Of a DNA stretch of 14,626 bases, positions 1-6,550 are shown piece after piece. Made by a program: the position numbers and the translations under genes. Origin of the DNA: DAIDHZ01 sp965370365 (GTDB taxonomy: Bacteria > Chlamydiota > Chlamydiia > Chlamydiales > SM23-39); assembly GCA_965370365.1 (NCBI GenBank), contig CBDUSP010000040.1, positions 1-14,626 on the forward strand, written 5' to 3'. The notes below the pieces were generated by a model. That model was given only the letters and a program-made list of their open reading frames with translations, had not been told where the DNA came from and made no database searches. How positions within the stretch are numbered: the first letter of the stretch is position 1; each line of letters begins with the position of its first letter.

Positions 1-357
1 AGAAGGTCCCAAGGGTTTGGCTGTTCGCCAATTAAAGCGGTACGCGAGTTGGGTTCAAAACGTCGTGAGACAGTTTGGTCCCTATCTGTCGTGGGCGTAG
101 GATACTTGAGAGGAGCTGCTTCTAGTACGAGAGGACCGAAGTGGACGAACCAATGGTGTTCCGGTTGTTCTGCCAAGAGCATAGCCGGGTAGCTACGTTC
201 GGAAAGGATAAGCGTTGAAAGCATCTAAACGCCAAGCCTCCCTCAAGATAAGAATTCCCTATGAGACCCCTTGAAGATTACAAGGTTGATAGGTTGGGTG
301 TGTAAGTACAGCGATGTATGTAGCTAACCAATACTAATCGGTCCATCGACTTAAGTT
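1..357 (+). rRNA. rrl: 23S ribosomal RNA, 3' end (partial)
   Basis: This is the last part of the large-subunit rRNA and it continues beyond the left edge of the window. The universally conserved sarcin-ricin loop AGTACGAGAGGACC is at 124-137. The 3'-terminal domain VI is recognisable from TAGGTTGGGTGTGTAAG around 290-306 and GCTAACCAATACTAATCGG at about 323-342, which match the bacterial 23S 3' end. The mature end is placed near 355-358, just before a run of T, by comparison with E. coli, and it could be off by several bases. The 5S gene follows in the same orientation, as in a normal rRNA operon. Confidence 0.95.
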
Positions 358-443
358 TTTTTTTAAGTTCTTCTTCAAGAGCCGTTTCGTTTAAACGAAA
401 TAGGCACTAGAGTAATTGCATACCTATAGAATAAACCATTTTT
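358..443 (+). other. 23S-5S internal transcribed spacer with hairpin
   Basis: This short spacer holds no gene. It contains a perfect 16-bp palindrome, TTTCGTTTAAACGAAA (385-400), flanked by GCC at 381-383 and GGC at 403-405 that could extend the stem. In the transcript it would form a stable hairpin between the two rRNAs, a plausible processing site. No tRNA is present in the spacer. Confidence 0.5.
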
Positions 444-556
444 TCTGGTGGTTAACGAGAAGGGGAAACACCTGATTCCATCCCGAACTCAGAAGTTAAG
501 CCCTTCACCCCGATGGTACTTGCCACAAGAGGTAGGGAGAGTAGGTAGCCGCCAGT
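444..556 (+). rRNA. rrf: 5S ribosomal RNA
   Basis: A complete 5S rRNA. The 5' and 3' ends pair as helix I: CTGGTGG (445-451) with CCGCCAG (549-555). The conserved core CCCGAACTCAGAAGTTAAGC (482-501) and the downstream CCCCGATGGTACT segment are typical of bacterial 5S. The ends are set from helix I and are accurate to a few bases. It lies about 90 bases behind the 23S gene and is followed at once by a strong terminator, so it is the last gene of the rRNA operon. A truncated second copy of its 3' part occurs at 1101-1190. Confidence 0.93.
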
Positions 557-565
557 TTTTTCTTC

Positions 566-601
566 AGCCCTGACAAGCTAACGCTTGCCAGGGCTTTTTT
601 T
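566..601 (+). terminator. Rho-independent terminator of the rRNA operon
   Basis: The stem AGCCCTG (566-572) pairs with CAGGGCT (589-595). An inner stem CAAGC (574-578) pairs with GCTTG (583-587), with one internal mismatch and a TAAC loop. A run of seven T follows. It stands ten bases behind the 5S gene. Confidence 0.9.
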
Positions 602-661
602 ATTAGTTGGAGTTGATTTGGATAACTACATGAACTCCTGCTATCGGGTTGATCAAAAACC

Positions 662-691
662 TTGCATTTTTTGAGATATGTACGTTAAAAT
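662..691 (+). promoter_or_regulatory. Possible promoter of the 723-1100 gene
   Basis: A TTGCAT box (662-667) is followed after 18 bases by TAAAAT (686-691). The -10 is good but the -35 matches only its first three bases. It is placed between the rRNA terminator and the start codon, where a promoter is needed. Confidence 0.35.
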
Positions 692-722
692 TCCTTTTGT
701 TTCTTAATTTTAAGGAGAGTTT

Positions 723-1100
723 ATGAGCGGTTTTTACATTTCAAACGACGATAGCGGCGAAGCTTTTGTCGCTGCGATGAAATTTATAGATAGTCTTTCA
801 GGCGCACAGTTTGCAAAGGGCCTTGCTGCAACAGGGATTGGAGTTTTTGCTCTGCAAACAGGAAGTCGCTTGATGCTTACGGATACAAATAAGGTAATGA
901 ATCTATTTAACCAATACGCTTCTGTTCCTTACGTAACAGAAAACCTCCGTTCTTTGTGTAGTGCAGGATATTCCGTTGTTGCAAGTTGTAAAGGTGCTTC
1001 TCAGAATCTGCTGAAGTACACACTCGTTTCTGCTCTAGCAATTATCACTGTTTCCGGAAGCGTAAGAATCTTAGGGAATTTGGCACGAAGCCTAAGATAA
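723..1100 (+). CDS. Small membrane protein of unknown function (125 aa)
   Basis: I do not recognise this protein. The start ATG has a good ribosome binding site, AGGAG at 713-717, six bases upstream. The sequence begins MSGFY and has a weakly hydrophobic stretch at residues 31-48. A clear transmembrane-like segment lies at about 98-117, followed by a basic end (LARSLR). No catalytic motif is visible. It stands between the real rRNA terminator and a truncated 5S copy whose homology begins with the base after the stop codon, so the gene sits between direct repeats of the 5S end. The next gene, at 1278, also starts MSG and ends with a hydrophobic segment plus basic tail. They may be distant paralogs, but similarity is too weak to be sure. 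Binding site and length support a real gene; function is unknown. Confidence 0.7.
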   Translation: MSGFYISNDDSGEAFVAAMKFIDSLSGAQFAKGLAATGIGVFALQTGSRLMLTDTNKVMNLFNQYASVPYVTENLRSLCSAGYSVVASCKGASQNLLKYTLVSALAIITVSGSVRILGNLARSLR

Positions 1101-1190
1101 AAACACCTAACTGCTCCCGAACTGGAGAAGTTAAGCCATTCACCCCGATGGTACTTGCCACAAGAGGTAGGAAGAGTAGGTAGCTGCCAG
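1101..1190 (+). pseudogene. Truncated 5S rRNA copy (3' part only)
   Basis: This stretch repeats bases 466-555 of the 5S gene with a few substitutions and one small length change. CACCCCGATGGTACTTGCCA and the run up to GTAGGTAG are preserved. The 5' strand of helix I and the first part of the molecule are absent, so it cannot fold as 5S rRNA. Similarity continues past the gene end into TTTTTTCTTC and the terminator, so the copied segment included the downstream region. The fragment begins directly after the stop codon of the preceding gene. Confidence 0.88.
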
Positions 1191-1202
1191 TTTTTTCTTC
1201 AT

Positions 1203-1237
1203 CCCTGACAAAGGAGACTTTGCCCAAGGCTTTTTTT
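1203..1237 (+). terminator. Terminator, diverged copy of the rRNA terminator
   Basis: CAAAG (1209-1213) pairs with CTTTG (1218-1222) around a GAGA tetraloop. An outer stem forms from CCTG (1204-1207) and the bases CAAGG (1225-1229) with one bulge, followed by seven T. The bases differ from those of the terminator at 566-601 but a stem is kept, suggesting that it still works as terminator of the 723-1100 gene. Confidence 0.7.
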
Positions 1238-1277
1238 ATTTTGTTTTTAAAAATTAGGAATAATCGGAGTTGCGAGT

Positions 1278-1613
1278 ATGAGCGGTACAGTACAAACTAG
1301 GCACAATCTAGAGAATAAACCAAGTATCTTAGAGAGAATAGCTTGCATTCCTTTTGTATTGCCTTTAGGGCTATTTATAGGGGTCATGGAGACTACTTTG
1401 AGGATTGTAGAGTTAACTGGTCGATCAGGGGAAACTTTCATTAGTGACCGCTCCGATGAAGAATGGATGAATACTCATGTACCCTCTCCTTTAAGAGGAG
1501 AAGTTTCTAAAACAGTTATCGAGATCGCTCTCCCTCTGATTCTTACCGTCTCGTGCGCATTTCTTATGAGATCTATTGGAAGAAAGATTGTTTCCTGCGC
1601 CAAACTTGCATAA
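1278..1613 (+). CDS. Small membrane protein of unknown function (111 aa)
   Basis: I do not recognise this protein. The ATG is preceded by GGAG at 1266-1269 with an eight-base gap, a good ribosome binding site. Two hydrophobic segments are visible: residues about 21-38, rich in Pro, Leu and Phe, and about 80-97. A polar loop rich in Asp, Glu and Arg lies between them, and a basic Cys-containing tail ends the protein. It follows the truncated 5S copy and its terminator, and it is convergent with the MOMP-like gene. The N-terminal MSG and the hydrophobic, basic end resemble the gene at 723. Together with the repeated 5S/terminator unit in front of each gene, this hints at duplication of the unit, but the proteins have diverged too far to prove it. 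No clear terminator is seen in the 80 bases after it. Confidence 0.65.
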   Translation: MSGTVQTRHNLENKPSILERIACIPFVLPLGLFIGVMETTLRIVELTGRSGETFISDRSDEEWMNTHVPSPLRGEVSKTVIEIALPLILTVSCAFLMRSIGRKIVSCAKLA

Positions 1614-1693
1614 ATAAATCTCACCCAATGAGTCATAAGTTTTATTGTTGATATATGCAGTGTCGTTGCAGGCTCTTGTCTCCAAATATTTTT

Positions 1694-2482
1694 CTAAAAG
1701 CGGAGGTCGCCGGAAACATCGATGGCATTTTGATTGAAACTTCGCCACTCTAGTGTGAGTGAGGCCCTTTTTCGGTCAGTAACGGTTGCTCCAAGAGCCA
1801 CTCCAAAACGATCTCTACCAATAATAGACTTTGCATTCACATCCACTTCCATGTTCATTGTAGGAAGCCTTACTGTCACAGAGGGAGGAACGGCGCGCAG
1901 TTTTGAGATCAGGTATGAGGCATTAGCATAAGGAGAAAAATGCTTCGTTTTATAGGAAAGCCCAAGCGCTGCCTGGATTTCACTGTAGTTAAAATGAAAG
2001 TCACTTGTCACATTGTAAGCAAAATGATCGCACTGGAAAAAACGAGGCTTTTGGTCGGATTCGAGGTATTTAAAATCACACCCGGCACGAAAATTCCCAT
2101 CATGAAAAAAAATAAGCTTCCCCCCAACTCCCCACGCAAACTGCTGCTTTGTAATCACATCTTCACCAATTTCAAGACGCTGACCTCCCAATAGGCCGTA
2201 AACATCAAGACGGTCTTTGATGTTTAGGGTAAACATCCCTCCTTGCGTCCAAAGCTTTATACGAGAAGAACTACTTGTACATTCGTCAATCTGAAACTCT
2301 TCGTGAAATCTTTGCTTATAAACATAGTCTTGCAAGTAAGAAGCACGAAAACTTATCCATTTTGGATCTTCCCAAATCACGCCCTTTTTTTGTAAGCAAG
2401 GTTGCGCAGGATTCCCAATAAGAATGCAATGTCCAATTATTGGGAAAAATAAAATAAAAATGGAATACAACTTAGACGCCAT
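1694..2482 (-). CDS. MOMP-like outer membrane protein (262 aa)
   Basis: A beta-barrel porin-type protein of the chlamydial major outer membrane protein family. The N-terminus is a signal peptide: Lys at 4, then a hydrophobic stretch to about residue 19 (GHC). The motif LIGNPAQP follows at residues 21-28. It matches the mature N-terminus of Chlamydia MOMP (LPVGNPAEP), as does the following GVIWED. The rest alternates polar and aromatic residues as in outer-membrane strands, and the protein ends in Phe, the usual recognition residue for barrel assembly. At 262 residues it is shorter than classical MOMP (about 390). I chose ATG 2482 because the signal peptide starts there; an in-frame TTG at 2518 would add 12 polar residues. 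No strong ribosome binding site is seen for either. It is divergent from hctA. The family is well supported; a porin role is inference. Confidence 0.82.
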   Translation of the reverse strand: MASKLYSIFILFFPIIGHCILIGNPAQPCLQKKGVIWEDPKWISFRASYLQDYVYKQRFHEEFQIDECTSSSSRIKLWTQGGMFTLNIKDRLDVYGLLGGQRLEIGEDVITKQQFAWGVGGKLIFFHDGNFRAGCDFKYLESDQKPRFFQCDHFAYNVTSDFHFNYSEIQAALGLSYKTKHFSPYANASYLISKLRAVPPSVTVRLPTMNMEVDVNAKSIIGRDRFGVALGATVTDRKRASLTLEWRSFNQNAIDVSGDLRF

Positions 2483-2518
2483 AATTTTTTCTATAGCATC
2501 GATGGTTCTCTTCGACAA

Positions 2519-2602
2519 GATAAAATATATATTTAAAAACTTCTTGCAAAATAATTTTTGAAAAAACTATTGAAAGGAATTAGTAGTTAATGGAGTTTAT
2601 GC
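2519..2602. promoter_or_regulatory. Divergent control region between MOMP-like gene and hctA
   Basis: This is a very AT-rich stretch. The palindromic hexamer TTGCAA (2544-2549) reads the same on both strands. Towards hctA it is followed after 18 bases by TATTGA (2568-2573); towards the MOMP-like gene it is followed by AT-rich TATTTT-like sequence after about 16. It may serve as -35 for both genes, but the boxes are weak and this is a guess. Confidence 0.25.
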
Positions 2603-2863
2603 ATGGCGTTTAATGATACGATATCGAAGCTAGGGTCTCTTCTTACAAAAGCTGTCGTTGATTTAGGGAAAGTTCATAAAGGAAACAAGTCTGCTGCACA
2701 GCGCGTTCGCGTGAGTACGATCGATATTGAAAAAATTGCAAAAAAGTTTCGTAAAGAATCTGTTGCTGTTGAAAAAAGAAGTGTGTCCAAAAAAAGAATT
2801 GCTTCAAGAAAGAAAAAAGCAAAAAAAACCACTCGCCGAACCCGGCGCAGATCCCCCCTTTAA
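2603..2863 (+). CDS. hctA: Histone H1-like DNA-binding protein Hc1 (86 aa)
   Basis: Homolog of the chlamydial histone-like protein Hc1, which compacts the chromosome when replicating bodies turn into infectious elementary bodies. The N-terminal half follows the conserved Hc1 pattern. GNKSAAQRVRVSTIDIEKIA (residues 28-47) and the following KKFRKESVAVEK align by memory with GNKAAAQRVRTDSIKLEKVA and RKESIKAEK of C. trachomatis. The C-terminal tail (about 59-86) is a short Lys/Arg-rich DNA-binding tail ending RRTRRRSPL. It is shorter and richer in Arg than the Ala/Lys/Pro tail of Chlamydia Hc1 (about 125 aa). The ATG has GGAG at 2592-2595, seven bases upstream. The stop TAA is also the first three bases of a palindromic repeat (2861-3027), so the tail may have been shortened by that insertion. 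Confidence 0.92.
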   Translation: MAFNDTISKLGSLLTKAVVDLGKVHKGNKSAAQRVRVSTIDIEKIAKKFRKESVAVEKRSVSKKRIASRKKKAKKTTRRTRRRSPL

Positions 2864-3027
2864 GGAACCACTGAATAACTGCTTTGCCAGGGATTCGCGC
2901 CAAAAGCGCCGAAAAAGTTAATTTGGAGATCGGAATAAACTTTATCAAGTTATTGCAGATCGAAAATTAACTTTTTCGGTGAATTTTGGCCGAAGAGCTG
3001 GCAAATGAGTTATTTAGTGTCTCCTTA
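2861..3027. repeat. Palindromic MITE-like repeat, family A, copy 1 (167 bp)
   Basis: A 167-bp imperfect palindrome. The left end TAAGGAACCACTGAATAACT mirrors the right end, whose reverse complement is TAAGGAGACACTAAATAACT. The arms stay paired through TTTGCCAG and CCGAAAAAGTTAATTT, about 60 bp each, around an AT-rich centre of some 35 bp. The ends are TA on both sides, as expected if a TA dinucleotide was the target. There is no coding capacity. It lies between hctA and yajC and shares the stop codon of hctA. Copy 2 is nearly identical in the left arm. Confidence 0.85.
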
Positions 3028-3046
3028 ACTTGCAAAGATTGCCATT

Positions 3047-3068
3047 TTCAGGCATCCTTGATCCTGAA
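3047..3068 (+). other. Hairpin in the yajC leader
   Basis: TTCAGG (3047-3052) plus ATC (3054-3056) pairs with GAT plus CCTGAA (3060-3068), with one bulged C and a CTT loop. It lies eight bases before the yajC ribosome binding site. It is not followed by a T run, so it is a leader structure rather than a terminator. Its role is unknown. Confidence 0.4.
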
Positions 3069-3085
3069 TTTACATAAGGATTTTT

Positions 3086-3418
3086 ATGAAAGTGCCCCAT
3101 TTATTCGCCGATAACGCAGCATCTTCTGAAGGTGGAGGTCTTACACAGACTTTTATCATGATTGCGATTGCTCTTGTCTTTTTCTATTTTATTTTATGGA
3201 GACCTGAGCAAAAACGCCGCAAAGCAGCTACTCAGATGCGCGCAGCGATCAAAAAAGGTGATCGCGTCACAGCAATGGGAATTATTGGAACTATCGATCG
3301 TATTACAGAACAAACAGTTGTTCTTAAGATGATTGATGGATCCAAAATCGAAGTTGTAAAAGGAGCAATCTCGGAAGTAAAACCTGCTTCTGAAGAAGCA
3401 CCGAAAGAAGAGTCTTAA
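3086..3418 (+). CDS. yajC: Sec translocase accessory protein YajC (110 aa)
   Basis: YajC is a small inner-membrane partner of the SecDF complex, which assists SecYEG-dependent protein export. The sequence has the family layout: a short N-terminal segment, one transmembrane helix (about residues 21-38), the signature RPEQKRRK at 39-46, and a soluble domain. That domain carries GDRVTAMGIIGTIDRI (58-73), the usual GDxVxTxGGIxGxV-type pattern. The C-terminus is acidic (EEAPKEES). The usual length is about 85-120 aa. The ATG has AAGGA at 3076-3080. The stop codon TAA forms the first bases of palindromic repeat copy 2. The gene is convergent with the phosphatase gene, so the repeat may also terminate both transcripts. 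Confidence 0.95.
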   Translation: MKVPHLFADNAASSEGGGLTQTFIMIAIALVFFYFILWRPEQKRRKAATQMRAAIKKGDRVTAMGIIGTIDRITEQTVVLKMIDGSKIEVVKGAISEVKPASEEAPKEES

Positions 3419-3582
3419 AGAGATACTGAATAACTGCTTTGCCAGGGATTCGCACCAAAAACGCCGAAAAAGTTAATTCGGAAACCGTAATTAACTCGAG
3501 TGAGTTAATGGAGGTTGAGAATTATCTTTTTCGGTGAATTTTGACCGAAGGGCTGGCGAATGAGTTGTTCAGTGTTTCCTTG
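3416..3582. repeat. Palindromic MITE-like repeat, family A, copy 2 (167 bp)
   Basis: Same length and layout as copy 1. From ACTGAATAACTGCTTTGCCA onward the left arm differs from copy 1 at only about two positions in 54 bases. The right arm differs more. The centre carries its own palindrome, TTAACTCGAGTGAGTTAA. The left end contains the yajC stop codon. The right end lies inside the convergent phosphatase gene and supplies its last codons and TGA stop. The expected right-hand TA has become TG. Confidence 0.85.
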
Positions 3583-4726
3583 AGGGAGAAAGGTCGCTCG
3601 AATCGAGCAATTCTCCCTCAAGATCAATGGCATCAACTGTCGCTGTTTTTGGCGTCAGCTCGATGAGATACACATTATTTTTTCGCCCCTTCTCTGCCAA
3701 GTACCAAAGATCTTTTGGTGGACGTGGCACAGCTCCCCAGCACCCATCCCCAAAGTAAATCATTCCATCCGGGTCAACTTTGCCATCTTTTAAGGGATGC
3801 GTTTTTTTGTAGGTGTGATTGTGGTTTTCAAAGGCTGCAGTTAATGCATATTTATCAAAGAGAGGACACCAAAACTCCCTGATTTGCTTAGGGATTTTGC
3901 CATCATATGGATAAAATGAGGGGTAGGCCGCCACGTGATAAATAGCGAAGCGATAAAGCATGTTTTCCCTGTCTGATAAGCTTGATCCAAGCCAAGCAGC
4001 TTGAGCTCCGTCGATTGGATCAACATGATCGGTGTCTAAGAGAATCAGACTTAAATAGTTGCTAAAATCAAGTGTGCGGTAGAGCCTTTTTTCAAAGGAA
4101 GGGAAAAGCGTAGAAAAAAGCTCGGCTCGTGTGTCTAAAATATCATGGTTGCCAGGCACCACAATCAGAGGAATTAACCGCCCCTCTGGAGTCACCATCT
4201 GCTCTTTCCAAATCGATAAAAAAGACATCCAACGATTAAATGTGTAGGAAGGAAGATTTCGAAGATAAGATCCCACTGCATAGGCAATATCTCCTCCAAT
4301 CACGCAAAAGAGGGGATCCTTTTTCACAATCGTCTCATTCATCTTGCGAAAGAGGTTCGTGTTTTGATCCGCATCCCCCCCAACAATAAAGCGCATTTTA
4401 TCGTTTAAATCCCGCGGCGCTGTCCGAAATTTATAGAGCTTAGGATCTCTCCCAACGCGAAAAGAATACTCTTTATCCGCCTCAAGACTTTTTAAACGAA
4501 CTGTATGAACGTGGAGATAACGAAGAGATTGATGGGTTGATGTAACCTCCTCCCAGTCACCGTCAGCTTTTTGAAGATAGATAGCATCTTCAGATCCGTG
4601 CTTTGGACTATGCCAATGGATATCCATCGTCGTTGTTGGATCATCCTGCCACGTGAGATACAAGGCAGAGATCTTTGCTGACAGCTGAGCCGCAAAAACA
4701 ATGAAAATGAGGAGATAGTAACGCAT
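3569..4726 (-). CDS. Exported purple-acid-phosphatase-like metallophosphoesterase (385 aa)
   Basis: A calcineurin-type metallophosphoesterase close to purple acid phosphatases, which hydrolyse phosphate monoesters with a two-metal centre. A signal peptide (MRYYLLIFIVFAAQLSA, residues 1-17) indicates export. A fibronectin-III-like N-terminal domain (about 20-105) is followed by the metal-binding motifs in order: GGDADQ (Asp 118), GGDIAYA (Asp 146, Tyr 149), PGNHD (Asn 193, His 194), YHVAAYPS (His 264) and NHNHTY (His 302, His 304). The Gly of the usual GHxH is Asn here. I chose ATG 4726, at the signal peptide; an in-frame TTG three codons upstream would overlap the htpG stop. The ATG lies five bases after the htpG stop, with no strong binding site, so translation is probably coupled to htpG. 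The last three codons and the stop lie inside palindromic repeat copy 2. The substrate is unknown. Confidence 0.85.
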   Translation of the reverse strand: MRYYLLIFIVFAAQLSAKISALYLTWQDDPTTTMDIHWHSPKHGSEDAIYLQKADGDWEEVTSTHQSLRYLHVHTVRLKSLEADKEYSFRVGRDPKLYKFRTAPRDLNDKMRFIVGGDADQNTNLFRKMNETIVKKDPLFCVIGGDIAYAVGSYLRNLPSYTFNRWMSFLSIWKEQMVTPEGRLIPLIVVPGNHDILDTRAELFSTLFPSFEKRLYRTLDFSNYLSLILLDTDHVDPIDGAQAAWLGSSLSDRENMLYRFAIYHVAAYPSFYPYDGKIPKQIREFWCPLFDKYALTAAFENHNHTYKKTHPLKDGKVDPDGMIYFGDGCWGAVPRPPKDLWYLAEKGRKNNVYLIELTPKTATVDAIDLEGELLDSSDLSPSRKH

Positions 4727-4731
4727 CCCGT

Positions 4732-6522
4732 TCAAGTTATCAGAGAAGCCAATTTCTCTAAAGTCTCAGTCTGTCTTTTGACGACTTTTTCTATCTCTCC
4801 GCTTTTCAGCTCTTTTTGAGCAAGTCGCGCCATATCGTAAACACTGTTTGCAAGATCGCTTGCAATTTCAGGTTGTTTCCCCTCGAGTTTTTCAATCAAC
4901 TGGATAAGAGAACTATTTGTGTTAACAACAAACGTTTTTTTCGCTGCAAATCCACTTTCCCCTTGCGTCATCGCCATGTAATCGCGCAAACGTCTCTGGT
5001 TTTCATCGACAATAAGAATCGCCGGGAGTTTATCGGAGTTTAAACTCTTTGCCTCCACCATCAGCTCTTTTTCATCAAGAGAAGACTGGATAAATGATGC
5101 GATTTTAGTAGCAGAGGTCTTTCCATCGTCATTAAGGACCGTTTTTTCTTTCGAGGAATCAAGGAGGTGATCCCCGATTGCGCCATCAATTCTTTGAAAC
5201 GTTACAGACGCTTTCTCTTCAAGAGACTGCACAATTGCGGTATCAATCGGCAAAGGAGCTGTCAAAATCTCAACCTTCTTCTCATGATACAAATCAAGAA
5301 GTGGCGAGCTCTCTTTTGAATTTGTATAGTAGACCTTCTTTTCACTTGCCCTTTCCAAGTAATCGGGAAGCGTCGTCCACTCATCTTGCGTATTTTTCCA
5401 GATAAGCACGTCTTTCACCCGATCATAAAACTTCGCATCTTGCAAGATCCCAAGCTTTACGATCATCTCAATATCTGGCCACGCATTGAAGAACTTCTCT
5501 TTATCTGTTTTATAAAGCTGCGATAGACGATCTGAAATCTTCTTTGAAATATGATTGCTTAGCTGCTTTACGTTTTTATCCACCTGGAGATACGAGCGAG
5601 AAACATTCAACGGAATATCAGGACTGTCAATTGCCCCGCGCAAAATCGTCAAATAATCAGGAAGAATGTCTTTGCAGTTATCAGATACATACACGCGGTT
5701 GCAAAAAAGCTGAACTGTACTCTCGTTTGCATCAAACTTACGACGCATCTTCGGGAAGAATAAAATCCCCTGAAGATGGAACGGGTAATCCACATTTAAA
5801 TGGATCCAAAAGAGAGGATCTGGCTCCATTGGAAACAACTGTCTATAAAACTCAAGATACTCGCTATCGCTGCATTTAGACGGGCTCTTTACCCAAAGAG
5901 GCTCCTTGTTGCCAATCGCCACTCCATTGAGATCAATAGGAAATGGCATGAAATTGCAATACTTAGTCAAAAGCTCCCGTAATTTCGACTCCTCAAGATA
6001 CTCGAGATTCTCATCATCGAGCGTTAGCGTAATCTCTGTGCCGCGCTCATTCCTAGTTCCATCACCAATTGAGTAGCTCGAAGACCCATCACAGCTCCAA
6101 AAGACACTCTTCGCCCCCTCTTGGAAGGAAAGCGTGTTAATCTCCACCTTAGAGGCCACCATGTATGCCGAGTAGAACCCCAGACCAAAGTGACCAATCA
6201 TCGGATCCTTCTCAGTCTCCGTCTTGTACTTCGCAACAAACTCCTCAGCACCAGAAAAAGCAATCTGAGCAATATACTTCTCAACTTCCTCTTCCGTCAT
6301 CCCAATGCCAGTATCAGCAATCGTAACCGTTTTCTTCTCCTTGTCGATCTGCACAGAAATCTTAAAATCTCCTTCAGAAGAGCTTAAAATTTTTACTTTA
6401 CTCAAAGCGTCTGTCGCGTTCGAAATAAGCTCCCGAATAAAAATATCTTTATCAGAGTAAAGCCACTTTTTGATGATCGGAAGGATGTTCTCAGAATGAA
6501 TAGCAAGATTGTTTTGACGCAT
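4732..6522 (-). CDS. htpG: Chaperone protein HtpG (Hsp90 family, 596 aa)
   Basis: Bacterial Hsp90, an ATP-driven dimeric chaperone of the cytoplasm. The N-terminal GHKL ATPase domain shows all Hsp90 motifs: RELISNATDAL (residues 30-40, with the catalytic Glu 31 and Asn 35), ADTGIGM (69-75), GHFGLGFYSAYMVA (110-123) and GTEITL (near 165). The middle domain contains the SRSYLQ segment, followed by a C-terminal dimerisation domain. Length is close to the usual 620-630 aa. The ATG has AAGGA five bases upstream (reading the minus strand), a good ribosome binding site. The metallophosphatase gene follows almost without a gap. A candidate promoter with an inverted repeat lies just upstream and no CIRCE element is present. 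A 244-bp palindrome separates it from epmA. Confidence 0.97.
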   Translation of the reverse strand: MRQNNLAIHSENILPIIKKWLYSDKDIFIRELISNATDALSKVKILSSSEGDFKISVQIDKEKKTVTIADTGIGMTEEEVEKYIAQIAFSGAEEFVAKYKTETEKDPMIGHFGLGFYSAYMVASKVEINTLSFQEGAKSVFWSCDGSSSYSIGDGTRNERGTEITLTLDDENLEYLEESKLRELLTKYCNFMPFPIDLNGVAIGNKEPLWVKSPSKCSDSEYLEFYRQLFPMEPDPLFWIHLNVDYPFHLQGILFFPKMRRKFDANESTVQLFCNRVYVSDNCKDILPDYLTILRGAIDSPDIPLNVSRSYLQVDKNVKQLSNHISKKISDRLSQLYKTDKEKFFNAWPDIEMIVKLGILQDAKFYDRVKDVLIWKNTQDEWTTLPDYLERASEKKVYYTNSKESSPLLDLYHEKKVEILTAPLPIDTAIVQSLEEKASVTFQRIDGAIGDHLLDSSKEKTVLNDDGKTSATKIASFIQSSLDEKELMVEAKSLNSDKLPAILIVDENQRRLRDYMAMTQGESGFAAKKTFVVNTNSSLIQLIEKLEGKQPEIASDLANSVYDMARLAQKELKSGEIEKVVKRQTETLEKLASLIT

Positions 6523-6550
6523 GGGAATCCTTTAGGTTTTTCTGGGGTCT

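Noticed and set aside
358..443. tRNA gene in the 23S-5S spacer
   Set aside because: No cloverleaf or conserved T-arm sequence is visible; only a simple hairpin is present.
1045..1227. Minus-strand open frame across the truncated 5S copy
   Set aside because: It reads the complement of the 5S fragment and terminator, and the plus-strand features explain the sequence.
1614..1693. Two-way terminator between the convergent 1278-1613 gene and the MOMP-like gene
   Set aside because: No stable stem with a T run could be found on either strand.
2464..2482. Lipoprotein signal (Cys 19) in the MOMP-like protein
   Set aside because: The residue before Cys is His, which does not fit a lipobox; ordinary signal peptidase cleavage before the ILIGNP segment is more likely.
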